Of a stretch of DNA of 64,000 bases, positions 53,569 through 62,562 are shown piece after piece; the stretch's first letter is position 1; every line of letters starts with the position of its first letter. The stretch is from Thermobifida cellulosilytica TB100 (lineage in GTDB: Bacteria > Actinomycetota > Actinomycetes > Streptosporangiales > Streptosporangiaceae): NCBI RefSeq assembly GCF_001517975.1, contig NZ_KQ950180.1, positions 911,847-975,846 of the forward strand. The letters run 5' to 3'. Below the pieces are notes generated by a model. The model was not told the DNA's origin. It searched no databases and saw only the letters and a program-made list of their open reading frames with translations. The position numbers and the translations under genes are program-made.

Positions 53569-54810
53569 GTGAAGATCGCCCTGGTTTCCGAACACGCCAC
53601 CCCGCTCCCCGCACACAAGGGTGAACGCACCGACGGCGAGAGCCTGCACCTGTACCACCTGGCCCGGAACCTGGCCCGCCTGGGCCACCGGGTCACCGTC
53701 CACACGCGCTGCACCGACCCCGCCTCGGGCGAGCGCAGCCGCATGGGCCGCGGGGTCGTGGTGGCGCCCGTCACGGCGGGACCGCGGCGTCCGCTGCGGG
53801 AGGAGGAGCACACCCGGCACACGGCGGCCTTCGCCCACGGCCTGGCCGGGCGGTTGCGCGCCGAGTCCCCCGACGTCGTGCACGCGTTCGGGTGGAGCAG
53901 CGGCCTGGCCGTGCTCGCCGCGATGCGCGACAGCGGCTGCGACACCCCCTTCGTGCAGACCTTCCACTCCCTGAACGTCAGCGAACAGCGCGTGGGTCTG
54001 CCCGCCAACCCCCAGCGGGTGCGGCTGGAGGCCGCGCTCGCCCACCGCGCCGGGGCGGTCCTGGTCAACTCCGCCGACCAGCGCTTCGAACTGGCCCGGC
54101 TGGGGGTGCCGCGCGGCCGGGTCTGCGTCGTCCCGTTCGGCGTGGACGTGGACCACTTCACCGTCGAGGGAGCCGCCCACGGCCCGTGGCAGCGGCGGCG
54201 GTCCGGCGCGGGGCAGCAGTTGCGGGTCGTCTCCGTCACCCGGCTGGACCCGCTGGGCGGCGCCGACGCCCTGATCGACACGATGGCGCGGGTGCCCGAC
54301 GGGGAACTGCTCGTCGTCGGCGGCCCCGACCCCGACCACCTGGCGATCGACCCGGACGCCCGCCGCCTGGAGCAGCGCGCCAAGGAGATCGGCGTCGACG
54401 ACCGCGTCACCCTCGTCGGGGCGGCCACCCGCCGGGAGCTGCCCCGCCTGCTGCGGTCGGCCGACGTGTTCGTGTCCACCGCCGCCTACGACCCCTACGG
54501 CGCGGCCGTCCTGGAGGCCATGGCCTGCGGGCTGCCGGTCGTGGCCCGCGCGGTCGGCAGCGTGACCGGGGCCATGCTCGACGGCACCACCGGCGTGCTG
54601 CTGCGCTCGGCCCGCCCCGCGGCCCTGGCCCGCGCGTTGCGGCAACTGGCCGCCGACACCACCCAGCGCACCGCCTACGGGATCGCCGGCGCCGACCGCG
54701 CCGTCTCCCGCTTCAAGTGGCCCCGGGTGGCCGCGGAGACCGCACGGATCTACGAGCGGCTGCTGGCCGGCGCCCCCGCGCTGCCGCTGGCCGCCGGACA
54801 CCACGCATAG
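53569..54810 (+). CDS. GT4-family glycosyltransferase
   Basis: 413 residues, GT-B fold. MKIALVSEHATPLPAHKGERTDGESLHLYHLARNLARLGH is the acceptor-side N-terminal domain; the C-terminal donor domain has VPFGVDVDHF and ADVFVSTAAYDPYGAAVLEAMACGLPVVA. In the usual E(x7)E donor motif the first Glu is Asp (YDPYGAAVLE). It transfers a sugar from a nucleotide donor; substrate unknown. GTG 53569 with GAGGAG upstream. A 12-bp gap separates it from the next gene, so the two may be co-transcribed. Confidence 0.85.
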   Translation: MKIALVSEHATPLPAHKGERTDGESLHLYHLARNLARLGHRVTVHTRCTDPASGERSRMGRGVVVAPVTAGPRRPLREEEHTRHTAAFAHGLAGRLRAESPDVVHAFGWSSGLAVLAAMRDSGCDTPFVQTFHSLNVSEQRVGLPANPQRVRLEAALAHRAGAVLVNSADQRFELARLGVPRGRVCVVPFGVDVDHFTVEGAAHGPWQRRRSGAGQQLRVVSVTRLDPLGGADALIDTMARVPDGELLVVGGPDPDHLAIDPDARRLEQRAKEIGVDDRVTLVGAATRRELPRLLRSADVFVSTAAYDPYGAAVLEAMACGLPVVARAVGSVTGAMLDGTTGVLLRSARPAALARALRQLAADTTQRTAYGIAGADRAVSRFKWPRVAAETARIYERLLAGAPALPLAAGHHA

Positions 54811-54822
54811 CCGCACGGTCGG

Positions 54823-55842
54823 GTGGCGGACGGCGCGCCGGGGAGCACCGGCAGACCACGGGGGCGAGGAGCGATTCCGGACCGGGGCACGGCAGCGCGG
54901 AGCGGGGCGGAGCGCCCCGGTCCGGAGGAGTTCGTCCACACCGGCCTGGTCTTCCGCTCCCTCCGGGCGCTGGCCGACGCGGTCGTGCCGGTCGTCCGGG
55001 CGGCGCACCGGGAGGGCGGGCGGATCCTCGTCGTCCTCGGCGACGTCGAACGGGAGGCCGTGTCCACGGTCCTGCCACCGCCGCTGCGCCGCGCCGCCGA
55101 GTTCCGGCCCCGGTCCGCCTTCTACACCGCCCCGGGACGGACGCTGGCCGCGCTGCACCGGCTCGCGCGCTCCTCTCCCGGACGGCCCGTCACCGTGGTC
55201 GGCCAGCCGGTCCTGCCCGAGGGCGACCCGCTGGCCCTGGACGAGTGGCGCCTGCTGGACTCGGTGCTGAACCTGGCGCTGGCCCGGCACCGGATCCGGC
55301 TGTTCTGCGTCCACGACGCGGGCGCGGTGCCCGCCGCCGCGCTGGACGGGGTGTGGCGCACCCATCCCACGGTGTCCGACGGCGGCGGCCCCCGCCCCAG
55401 CCCGCGTTACCGCACGCCCGACGCACTGGGGGCGGAGCTCGCCGCCCGTCCCCTGGCGCCGCTCGGGGAGCCCGCGCACCGGATCAGGATCTCCGCGGAC
55501 CTGGGCGCCCTGCGCGCCGAGGTGGCGCGGCTCGCCGCCCGGCTGGAGGTCCCCGGCGGCCGGGCGGAGGACCTGGTGGTGGCGGTCAACGAGCTGGCCG
55601 CGAACGTCCTGGAGCACGGCGCGGGCAGGGGGACGGTCGCCCTGTGGCGGCGGGACGGCCGGGTCGTGTGCGACGTGTTCGACGAGGCGGGCGGGCTGAC
55701 CGACCCGCTCGGCGGCTACCGGGTCGGCGGGGCGCTGGGCGCCCGCGGCCACGGCCTGTGGATCACCCGCCAGGTGTGCGACTTCATGGAGGTGCGGGGC
55801 GGGCCGGGAGGGTCGCTGGTGCGCGTGCACCTCCGGCTGTGA
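54823..55842 (+). CDS. MEDS-domain / HATPase anti-sigma-type kinase
   Basis: 339 residues. The N-terminal part (40-~210; FVHTGLVFRSLRALADAVVPVVRAAHREGGRILVVLGDVERE) resembles the MEDS/DcmR sensory domain. The C-terminal RsbW-like ATPase has N-box NELAANVLEHG, DVFDEAGGLTDP and RGHGLWITRQVCD, with no His phospho-acceptor domain, as in anti-sigma factor kinases. A sensor-kinase that phosphorylates a STAS antagonist is the expected role. The STAS gene ends 11 bp away on the opposite strand. Confidence 0.8.
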   Translation: MADGAPGSTGRPRGRGAIPDRGTAARSGAERPGPEEFVHTGLVFRSLRALADAVVPVVRAAHREGGRILVVLGDVEREAVSTVLPPPLRRAAEFRPRSAFYTAPGRTLAALHRLARSSPGRPVTVVGQPVLPEGDPLALDEWRLLDSVLNLALARHRIRLFCVHDAGAVPAAALDGVWRTHPTVSDGGGPRPSPRYRTPDALGAELAARPLAPLGEPAHRIRISADLGALRAEVARLAARLEVPGGRAEDLVVAVNELAANVLEHGAGRGTVALWRRDGRVVCDVFDEAGGLTDPLGGYRVGGALGARGHGLWITRQVCDFMEVRGGPGGSLVRVHLRL

Positions 55843-55853
55843 GCGCGGGCGGC

Positions 55854-56213
55854 CTAGTTCGCGGTCACGGCCTTGACAGCGCGTCCCAGGTCCTCCTCGA
55901 CGGTGATGACCTGGTCGATCCCCGCGATCACGAACAGCCGCTGCACGGCTCCCCGCGGGCGGGCGACGGCCATGCCGATGCCGCGGTCCCGCGCGTGCCG
56001 GTAGCTCGCGACCAGCACCCCGATGCACCGGGAGTCGCAGAACTCCACTCCGGAGAAGTCCAGGACGACGCCCCGGCAGGGCTCTGCCGCGCCGAGGTGC
56101 TCCTGGAGCACGCGGGCCAGCGCGGGGGAGGTGACGGCGTCCAGGTCTCCCCGGGGGACGACGATCGCCACGTCTCCCTCGATCCTGGTCGTGATGCCGA
56201 ATTCCGCGCTCAC
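55854..56213 (-). CDS. STAS-domain anti-sigma factor antagonist
   Basis: 119 residues. EGDVAIVVPRGDLDAVTSPALARVLQEHL and LDFSGVEFCDSRCIGVLVASYRHA give the STAS fold; the phosphorylatable Ser is in FCDSRCIG rather than DSSG. GTG 56213 follows GGGCGAGAG. It converges on the MEDS-HATPase gene, and the two are a likely antagonist-kinase pair. Similar in role, not in sequence, to the STAS protein at 7.4 kb. Confidence 0.82.
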   Translation of the reverse strand: MSAEFGITTRIEGDVAIVVPRGDLDAVTSPALARVLQEHLGAAEPCRGVVLDFSGVEFCDSRCIGVLVASYRHARDRGIGMAVARPRGAVQRLFVIAGIDQVITVEEDLGRAVKAVTAN

Positions 56214-56470
56214 ATCTCTCGCCCACTCGACCGCCGCGCCGTCGCGGCTCCGGCAGGACTCCCCGCCGCTCCCGAGGAGGGCGCCGGGCCGGTCCGGGAC
56301 TCCTGCGGCAACCCTAGCGCCGGAAGGCGACGGGAAACCGATCGGCCGTTGCGCTTTGACCACTCCGATACCGTCGGTCCCCGTCATTCTCGACGATTGT
56401 CGCCTCCGCGGAAATCGCCCCGTCCGAACAGTGACCTCTGTCACTGATTCCGACTTCTTTTCCCTTTTTC

Positions 56471-57220
56471 TTACTGGTGTCCGTTGCTTGTGGCCTGTTC
56501 GGCCATGAGTCGCCGGGCCACGTCGGCGACCTTCATCCCGTTGCGCTGCGCCACCCTGCGCAGTTCCTCGAACGCCTGCTGCGAGGTGAGCCCGCGGGCG
56601 TGCATGAGGATGCCCTTGGCCTGGTCGATGACGGTGCGGGCGGTCATCGCCCGGCGCATGTGCACGGCCTCCCGCACGGCCTCGGCGTCCCGTCCGATGC
56701 TGCGCAGCGTGGTCGCCGTGTGCTCGGTGAGCATCGCCAGGGGCGGCACCACCTCCTCGGGGTCGAACCGGCGCCCCCGGCAGGAGTGCACCCCGAAGGT
56801 GAGCAGCTCGCCGTCCAGCTCGCACTGGTAGGTGACGGACGAGCGGTCCCCGCACCGCACGGCCATGCTGGTGTAGCCCGGCCACCGCCGGTCGGTCAGG
56901 GTGTCCTCGACGACGACGGTGGCGCCCTCCCGGACCGCCTGGACCGTCGGCCCCTGGTCGGTGGCGTACTGGTGCTCGAAGGCGGCGGCGAGGTCGGAGT
57001 GGGAGGCGGCGTAGTCCACGACGACGTGGCGCCCCCGCAGGTCGGCGCCGGGGCCGCGCTCCTCGGGGCGCGTGTCGCGCCAGACCACCACGAGCGCCGC
57101 GGAACAGCCGGGCACGTGCCGCGCGGTCAACTGGCTGACCTGGTCCAGCACGCGGTTGCGGGTACCCTCCGCGGTCTGGGCCAACGCGCCGATGTCCCGT
57201 GCCAGCCGCTCGACCCACAT
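56471..57220 (-). CDS. GAF-ANTAR RNA-binding antiterminator-type regulator
   Basis: 249 residues. A GAF-like sensor (about 20-170; FEHQYATDQGPTVQAVREGATVVVEDTLTDRRWPGY) precedes an ANTAR domain (AMTARTVIDQAKGILMHARGLTSQQAFEELRRVAQRNGMKVADVARRLM), which binds paired stem-loops in nascent RNA and prevents termination. ATG 57220; GTG 57232 is an alternative. It stands alone, divergent from the PAS-GAF gene. Confidence 0.87.
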   Translation of the reverse strand: MWVERLARDIGALAQTAEGTRNRVLDQVSQLTARHVPGCSAALVVVWRDTRPEERGPGADLRGRHVVVDYAASHSDLAAAFEHQYATDQGPTVQAVREGATVVVEDTLTDRRWPGYTSMAVRCGDRSSVTYQCELDGELLTFGVHSCRGRRFDPEEVVPPLAMLTEHTATTLRSIGRDAEAVREAVHMRRAMTARTVIDQAKGILMHARGLTSQQAFEELRRVAQRNGMKVADVARRLMAEQATSNGHQ

Positions 57221-57449
57221 CGTCCCGTCCACCCCCTTCCCCCGCGCGCGGGGCGGTGCCGCCCCGGACTCCACCGTAACGGCTGCCGCCGCCTCGGCGT
57301 CATTTCCGACACCCTGGGCGGTCAACGGCCTTTTCCACCGGCGGCGTGTAAAGATCAACCCCCTCAAACACGCTGTTCTGGCGCGTGAGGCCATGAGCTA
57401 GCGTCAATGGTGCGATACCCTCCGGGAATCAAGTACAGGAGCCGTCAGC

Positions 57450-58601
57450 GTGCCGGAACACCTCGCGAAGTTGGAAGAAGCGATCGCGGACCTGCACGAG
57501 CGGGTCGCCGCGCTGCGCTCCACCCATGCGATGTACCCGGACGACGCGGCGGCCACCGCCGAGGCCGCGCTGGCCGAACTCGGCTTCGCCGAACGGCTGC
57601 TGCGGGAGTGCGGGGAGCGGCTGGCCACCCTGATCGACCCGGCCGCCACGCGCCGCAGCGACGACGAGCGCACCCTGCTGCGCGCCGTGTTCCACGAGCT
57701 CAGCATCCCCGTGGTGCTGCTCGACCACGGCGGCTACATCCGCCGGATCAACACCATGGGCGCCGAACGGCTGGGCAGCACGCCCGGCTACCTGACCGGC
57801 AAGCCGTTCTCCATCTTCGTGGACCTGCGGTCGCGGGCGGCCATGCGCAGTTGGCAGGCCGCGGTGCTCCAGAACGGGGAGACCGCGTCGTTCGACTCCC
57901 GGCTGGCCCGGCGCGGCTACGTCGAGGACGTCCGGCTGACCGTGAGCCGCCTGGACGTGCCGAGCGAGCCCAACCCGCTGCTGCTGGTGGCGATGTCGCC
58001 GCCGCTGCGGCCCGCCACGGACACCGGCCCCGCCCCGCTGGAGACCGAGGTCGAGGACCAGGTGGTGGTGCTCGCCGCGCGTCGGCTGGACGTGCTGACC
58101 CGGATGACCCGGCTGCTGCTGCGCAGCGCGGTGCCGGGCGGCGCGGGCGACCGTCCGGTGCTGGACGAGGCCGCCGCGCTGCTCGCCGACTCCTACGCGG
58201 ACTGGGTGGTCGTCGACCTGTGCGAGGAGCCCGGAAACCCCGACCGGCTCCGCCGCGCCGTCGTGTCCGGCCCGTCCGACTCCGACCTGACCGAGCTGGT
58301 GCGCTGCCTGCCCCCGCAGGCCGCCGAGGTCCCCCGCGACGTCCTCGCCCACGACAAGGCCGTCCTGCGGCAGCTCATCGGGGACGAGGCGGAGTTCGGC
58401 CGCACCCCCGAGGGCATCCCGGTGCTGACCATGCTGAACGCGCGCTCCCTGCTGAGCGTTCCGCTGCGCGGCAGCGGGGGCGTGGCCCACGGCGCCCTCA
58501 CCCTGGTCCGGCGCACCAACCGCACCTCCTTCCGCCTGGCCGACCAGGGGCTCATCGAGGAGATCGGGGAGCACATCGGACTGGCGCTGTCGGCGCGCTG
58601 A
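57450..58601 (+). CDS. PAS-GAF sensory protein without output domain
   Basis: 383 residues. An N-terminal helical segment, then a PAS domain (LRAVFHELSIPVVLLDHGGYIRRINTMGAERLGS, about 75-195) and a C-terminal GAF-like domain (about 215-383; LADSYADWVVVDLCEEPGNPDRL ... ARSLLSVPLRGSGGVAHGALTLVRR). No kinase, phosphatase or HTH domain follows, so it is probably a partner protein. GTG 57450 with AGGAG upstream. Nearby SpoIIE and ANTAR genes suggest a shared sensory role. Confidence 0.78.
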   Translation: MPEHLAKLEEAIADLHERVAALRSTHAMYPDDAAATAEAALAELGFAERLLRECGERLATLIDPAATRRSDDERTLLRAVFHELSIPVVLLDHGGYIRRINTMGAERLGSTPGYLTGKPFSIFVDLRSRAAMRSWQAAVLQNGETASFDSRLARRGYVEDVRLTVSRLDVPSEPNPLLLVAMSPPLRPATDTGPAPLETEVEDQVVVLAARRLDVLTRMTRLLLRSAVPGGAGDRPVLDEAAALLADSYADWVVVDLCEEPGNPDRLRRAVVSGPSDSDLTELVRCLPPQAAEVPRDVLAHDKAVLRQLIGDEAEFGRTPEGIPVLTMLNARSLLSVPLRGSGGVAHGALTLVRRTNRTSFRLADQGLIEEIGEHIGLALSAR

Positions 58602-58714
58602 GCCGGGACCGCGCCCGGACCTGACGTTCGTCACACCGCGGCCGTGGATTCCTCACGGCCGGGCGGTGACAGCCGCGTCTACCCCGGACCGCCGCGTTTC
58701 GCCAGGCTGGGACC

Positions 58715-59686
58715 ATGACCACGACCCAGCACGACGAGAGCGTCGCGATCAGCGTCCGCGACCTGCGCCAGTCCTACGGCAGCTTCGAGGCGGTCCGGGG
58801 CGTCTCGTTCACGGTCTCCCCCGGAGAGCTCTTCGCGCTCCTGGGGACCAACGGGGCCGGGAAGACCACCACCATCGAGACCGTCGTGGGCTTCCGCCGC
58901 CCCACCGGCGGCTCGGTCCGCGTCTTCGGGCTCGACCCGTTCGGCCAGCCCGCGCAGTTGCGCCCGCGCGTCAACGCGGTGCTCCAGCGCAGCGGGGTGT
59001 TCGAGGAGCTGACCGTGGCCGAGACCGTCGAGCTGGCCCGGGACCTGGCAGCCGACCCCATGGGCACGGCCGAGGTGCTCGCTGCGGTGAACCTGGCCGA
59101 GAAGGCGGGAATCGCCGTCCGCCGGCTGTCGGGCGGCGAGCGCCGCCGCCTCGACCTGGGGCTGGCCATTCTCACCCGCCCCGAGGTGCTGTTCCTGGAC
59201 GAGCCCACCACCGGCATGGACCCGGAGATGCGCCGGGAGACCTGGCAGATCATCAAGGACCAGGTCGAGAACGGGACCGCGGTGGTGCTCACCACGCACT
59301 ACCTGGAGGAGGCGGAGCGGCTCGCCGACCGGCTCGCCATCATGCACCGGGGCGAGGTCCGGGTCTCGGGCACGCTCGGCGAGGTCGTCTCCGCGTGGGG
59401 CGACCGGATCGGTTTCCGCCTGCCCGACAACCTCCGCTCCCAGGACCTGCCGCGGCTCCCCGACGCCGAGGCCGCCCTCGACGTGCGCGGCGGCGACCCG
59501 TGGGCGGTCTACACCGTCACCGGCCCCGACACCGCCCGGCGCACCCACCGGGCGCTCGCCGCGCTGTTCTCCTGGGCCGACGAGCACTTCCTCACCCTGG
59601 AGCGGCTGGAGGCGCGCCCGGCCTCCCTGGAGGACGTGTTCCTCTCCGTCGCCCAGGGCGACCTCGCCGACCTGCCCGAACGCTGA
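58715..59686 (+). CDS. ABC transporter ATP-binding protein (DrrA-like exporter)
   Basis: 323 residues. Walker A GTNGAGKTT, signature LSGGERRRLDLGLAIL, Walker B VLFLDEPTTGMD and TTHYLEEAERLADRLAIM, plus a C-terminal ~90-residue extension typical of DrrA-type exporter ATPases. It energises the ABC-2 permease encoded 19 bp downstream. Drug or lipid export is the usual role; the substrate is unknown. ATG 58715. Confidence 0.88.
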   Translation: MTTTQHDESVAISVRDLRQSYGSFEAVRGVSFTVSPGELFALLGTNGAGKTTTIETVVGFRRPTGGSVRVFGLDPFGQPAQLRPRVNAVLQRSGVFEELTVAETVELARDLAADPMGTAEVLAAVNLAEKAGIAVRRLSGGERRRLDLGLAILTRPEVLFLDEPTTGMDPEMRRETWQIIKDQVENGTAVVLTTHYLEEAERLADRLAIMHRGEVRVSGTLGEVVSAWGDRIGFRLPDNLRSQDLPRLPDAEAALDVRGGDPWAVYTVTGPDTARRTHRALAALFSWADEHFLTLERLEARPASLEDVFLSVAQGDLADLPER

Positions 59687-59705
59687 TCCCCGAAGGAGCC
59701 TGCCC

Positions 59706-60557
59706 GTGACGACTCCCGCTCTGCGGTCCTCGACCTCCACCGCCCGGACGGCGCGCACCCCCGTCGGCGTCCTGCGGCAGACCCTGCGCCTGACCCGCAC
59801 CGAGTTCACCCTCTTCTACCGGTACCGGATGGCGCTCTACATCGCCGCGCTCCCCGTGGTCTTCCTGCTCCCCCTGAGCGCCCTTCCCCCCGGCGAGGTG
59901 CTGCCCGGCGTGGACGCCCGGGCGGTGTCGATCGCCCGCTTCTTCGCGCTGGCCGCGATGACGGTGGGCGTGATGCACGTCTCGAACGTCTACGCGGCGC
60001 GCCGCGAGCAGCTCGTCCTCAAGCGCTTCCGGGTCTCCGGGGTGGCCCCGGCGGCGCTGTTCGGGGCCACCACCCTGTCGGTACTGGGCGTCGTCGCGGC
60101 GCAGTCCGCCGCGGTCGTGGCCTTCCTCGGCGTGGCGGGCACGCTGCCGGCCGACCCCGTGCTGCTGGCGCTGTCCGTGCTGCTGGTCACCGTGGTCATG
60201 TCGCTGCTGGGCGTGTTCGTCGCCCGGTTCGCGCGCAACGCCGAGAGCGCGCAGATGCTCTCGATGGTGCCGTTCCTGCTGCTGCTCGCCGTCAGCGGCT
60301 TCATCGTCCCGGTGGAGATGCTGCCGGACCCCGTGGCGGCCGTGTTCCGGCTGCTGCCGATGCTGCCCGCCGTCGAACTGGCCCAGTCCGCCTACGTCGG
60401 CTACGACCTGTTCGGCGGGGTCGAGGGCGCCCACCGGGCCGCCGGGGCGGACCTGTGGCTGGCGGCCGTCCCCTCCCTGCTCGTCCTGGCCGCCTGGGTC
60501 GTGGTCGCGGCCCTGCTGACGCGCCTCTTCCAGTGGGACCCGCGCGGTGCCCGCTGA
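59706..60557 (+). CDS. ABC-2 type permease
   Basis: 283 residues with six membrane helices: about 38-58, 74-94, 110-145, 150-165, 180-215 and 245-270. YVVYAARREQLVLKRFRVSGV-like segment VYAARREQLVLKRFRVSGVAP matches the ABC-2 coupling region. GTG 59706 follows GAAGGAG. A strong hairpin follows 4 bp after the stop. Confidence 0.85.
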   Translation: MTTPALRSSTSTARTARTPVGVLRQTLRLTRTEFTLFYRYRMALYIAALPVVFLLPLSALPPGEVLPGVDARAVSIARFFALAAMTVGVMHVSNVYAARREQLVLKRFRVSGVAPAALFGATTLSVLGVVAAQSAAVVAFLGVAGTLPADPVLLALSVLLVTVVMSLLGVFVARFARNAESAQMLSMVPFLLLLAVSGFIVPVEMLPDPVAAVFRLLPMLPAVELAQSAYVGYDLFGGVEGAHRAAGADLWLAAVPSLLVLAAWVVVAALLTRLFQWDPRGAR

Positions 60558-60561
60558 GGCG

Positions 60562-60599
60562 GGCGGCGCGCCCGGGAGGACGGACCCGGGCGCGCCGCC
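60562..60599 (+). terminator. 15-bp perfect GC hairpin between ABC-2 permease and kinase genes
   Basis: The arm 60562-60576 (GGCGGCGCGCCCGGG) is exactly complementary to 60585-60599, with an 8-nt loop, directly after the permease stop and 30 bp before the kinase start. It could terminate or attenuate read-through. Confidence 0.65.
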
Positions 60600-60629
60600 G
60601 CTACCCTTCCGGGAGAAGGAGGAGGTGTG

Positions 60630-61913
60630 ATGCCGCTGCTCCCCCCACCCGGCTGGCCGCCCGCCGCGGTGCCGGAGACCGACGAGCGCAGCATGCGGCG
60701 GCTGCGTTTCTCCCAGGGGGTGGTGTTCATCTCCCTCGCGGTCTGCGCGCTGGTCATCCTGCTGCTGAGCCTGCTGCAACTGGTGTCCGACGCCGCCGAG
60801 GAGAAGGCGCCGCGGGGGCTGTTCGCCCTGTTCGGGCTGGGGATGCCCTGGTACGCGAGCGCGATCGCGGTGCTGACGGCCGTGCTGGCGTGGCTGACCG
60901 TGCAGATCATCCGCCTGCGGATGGCGGCCGTGCCGGACCGGAGCAGTCCCGATGCCCTCCTGTACTGGTCGTTCGGCCTGCTGCTGGGGCTCGTCGCGGT
61001 CATGGACGTGACCTGGTGGTCGGTGACGGTCGCCACGGTGTGGTGGTCGGCGGCGGTCCTGGTGGCCTCCCGCAGGCAGATGGCGCTCCTCACCGCGGGG
61101 CTGGCGGCCTTCGTCGCGGGCTACACGCTGCTGTCCTCCCAGCCGCCGCTGCTGGCGGTGGTGTTCCTCGGCTACGGCTGCGGGCTGACCCTGCTGTTCG
61201 TGGCGGGCAACGTCGCGATGCTGTGGCTGTGGGAGATCGCCCGCGAGGCCACCCTGGCCCGGGAGGCCCGGGCCCGGCTCGCCGTGAGCGAGGAGCGGCT
61301 GCGGTTCGCCCGGGACATGCACGACCTGCTCGGCCACAGCCTGTCCGGCATCGCGGTGAAGAGCGAACTGGCGGCCCGGCTGGCCGCCCGCGACCCCGAG
61401 CGCGCCGCGGCGGAGATGGCCGAGGTGCAGCAGATCGCCCGGGAGGCGCTGCGCGAGGTGCGCGCCGCGGTCAGCGGGTACCGGTCCGTGGACCTGGCCG
61501 AGGAGCTGGCGAGCGTGCGCTCGGTGCTCACCGCCGCGGGCGTCCGCACCACCGTGACCGGCAGCGCCGCGGCGCTTCCCGAGCAGTCGCGGTCCCTGGT
61601 GGCGTGGCTGGTCCGGGAGGGCGCCACGAACGTGCTGCGGCACAGCTCCGCCCGGCGCTGCGACATCACCCTGGTCGAACGGGACCGGTCCTGCGTGGTG
61701 GAGGTGTACAACGACGGGGTGCGCCCGGGCCGGGAGACGGTGTTCGGCAACGGGCTGACCGGCCTGTCCGAGCGGGTCGCCGCGGTCGGCGGCACCCTCT
61801 CGGCGACGGGCACCGGGGACGGCGGGTTCCTGCTGCGCGCCGTGGTCCCCGCCCCCGGAAGCGCCTCCCCGCGGCCGGCGGAGACGCCGGAGGCGAAGGG
61901 GGGCGCCGCGTGA
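60630..61913 (+). CDS. DesK-type sensor histidine kinase
   Basis: 427 residues. Six membrane helices (about 32-52, 74-96, 112-132, 138-150, 155-170 and 178-202) lead to a HisKA_3 motif RLRFARDMHDLLGHSLSG with phospho-acceptor His231, then HATPase (EGATNVLRHSSARRC; GNGLTGLSERV). ATG 60630 follows GGAGGAGG; the GTG three bases earlier adds one residue. The regulator gene overlaps by GTGA. Probably controls the exporter upstream. Confidence 0.9.
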   Translation: MPLLPPPGWPPAAVPETDERSMRRLRFSQGVVFISLAVCALVILLLSLLQLVSDAAEEKAPRGLFALFGLGMPWYASAIAVLTAVLAWLTVQIIRLRMAAVPDRSSPDALLYWSFGLLLGLVAVMDVTWWSVTVATVWWSAAVLVASRRQMALLTAGLAAFVAGYTLLSSQPPLLAVVFLGYGCGLTLLFVAGNVAMLWLWEIAREATLAREARARLAVSEERLRFARDMHDLLGHSLSGIAVKSELAARLAARDPERAAAEMAEVQQIAREALREVRAAVSGYRSVDLAEELASVRSVLTAAGVRTTVTGSAAALPEQSRSLVAWLVREGATNVLRHSSARRCDITLVERDRSCVVEVYNDGVRPGRETVFGNGLTGLSERVAAVGGTLSATGTGDGGFLLRAVVPAPGSASPRPAETPEAKGGAA

Positions 61914-62515
61914 TCCGCATCGTTCTCGCCGACGACGAGCGCCTGGTCCGGGGCGCCATCGCCGCGCTGCTCAACCTGGAGGAGGACCTGGAGGTCGTCG
62001 CCGAGGTGGGGCGCGGCGACGAGGTGGTGGACGCCGTCGCCGGGCACCGCGCGGACATCGCCGTGCTGGACGTGGAGATGCCCGGCCTCACCGGGCTGGA
62101 GGCCGCCGCGGCGCTGCACGAGGCGGTGCCCTCCTGCGGCATCCTCATCCTCACCAGCTTCGGCCGCCCCGGCTACCTGCGCCGGGCGCTGGCCGCCGGG
62201 GCGCGCGGCTTCCTGGCCAAGGACGCCCCCGTCGACCAGTTGGCGGGCGCGATCCGCACGGTGCACCGGGGAGGCCGCTTCATCGACTCCGAACTGGCCG
62301 CCGACGCGATGACCGCCGGGGAGAACCCGCTGACCGCCCGGGAGACCGAGGTGCTGCGCGCCGCCGCCACCGGGGACTCGGCGGCGGCCATCGCGCGCGC
62401 CCTGCACCTGAGCGAGGGCACCGTGCGCAACTACCTGTCCAGCGCGATCACCAAGACGGGCGCGCCCAACCGCATCGCGGCCATCCGCAAGGCCGACGAG
62501 ATGGGCTGGCTGTGA
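61910..62515 (+). CDS. LuxR/DesR-type response regulator
   Basis: 201 residues. Receiver IRIVLADDERLVRGAIAALL with Asp9/Asp8 pair, phospho-acceptor Asp54 (VLDVEMPG) and Lys in LAKDAP; LuxR HTH LTARETEVLRAAATGDSAAAIARALHLSEGTVRNYLSSAITKTG. Partner of the kinase upstream (4-bp overlap). Likely regulates the ABC exporter genes at 58.7 kb. Confidence 0.9.
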   Translation: MIRIVLADDERLVRGAIAALLNLEEDLEVVAEVGRGDEVVDAVAGHRADIAVLDVEMPGLTGLEAAAALHEAVPSCGILILTSFGRPGYLRRALAAGARGFLAKDAPVDQLAGAIRTVHRGGRFIDSELAADAMTAGENPLTARETEVLRAAATGDSAAAIARALHLSEGTVRNYLSSAITKTGAPNRIAAIRKADEMGWL

Positions 62516-62543
62516 CCGGGGCGGGCCGGCGCGCCCGCCCCGG
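62516..62543. terminator. Bidirectional terminator hairpin between convergent regulator and SpoIIE genes
   Basis: CCGGGGCGGG (62516-62525) is exactly complementary to CCCGCCCCGG (62534-62543), with an 8-nt loop, between two convergent stops. Confidence 0.6.
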
Positions 62544-62562
62544 GGCCGCGCCGGCGGTCCGC

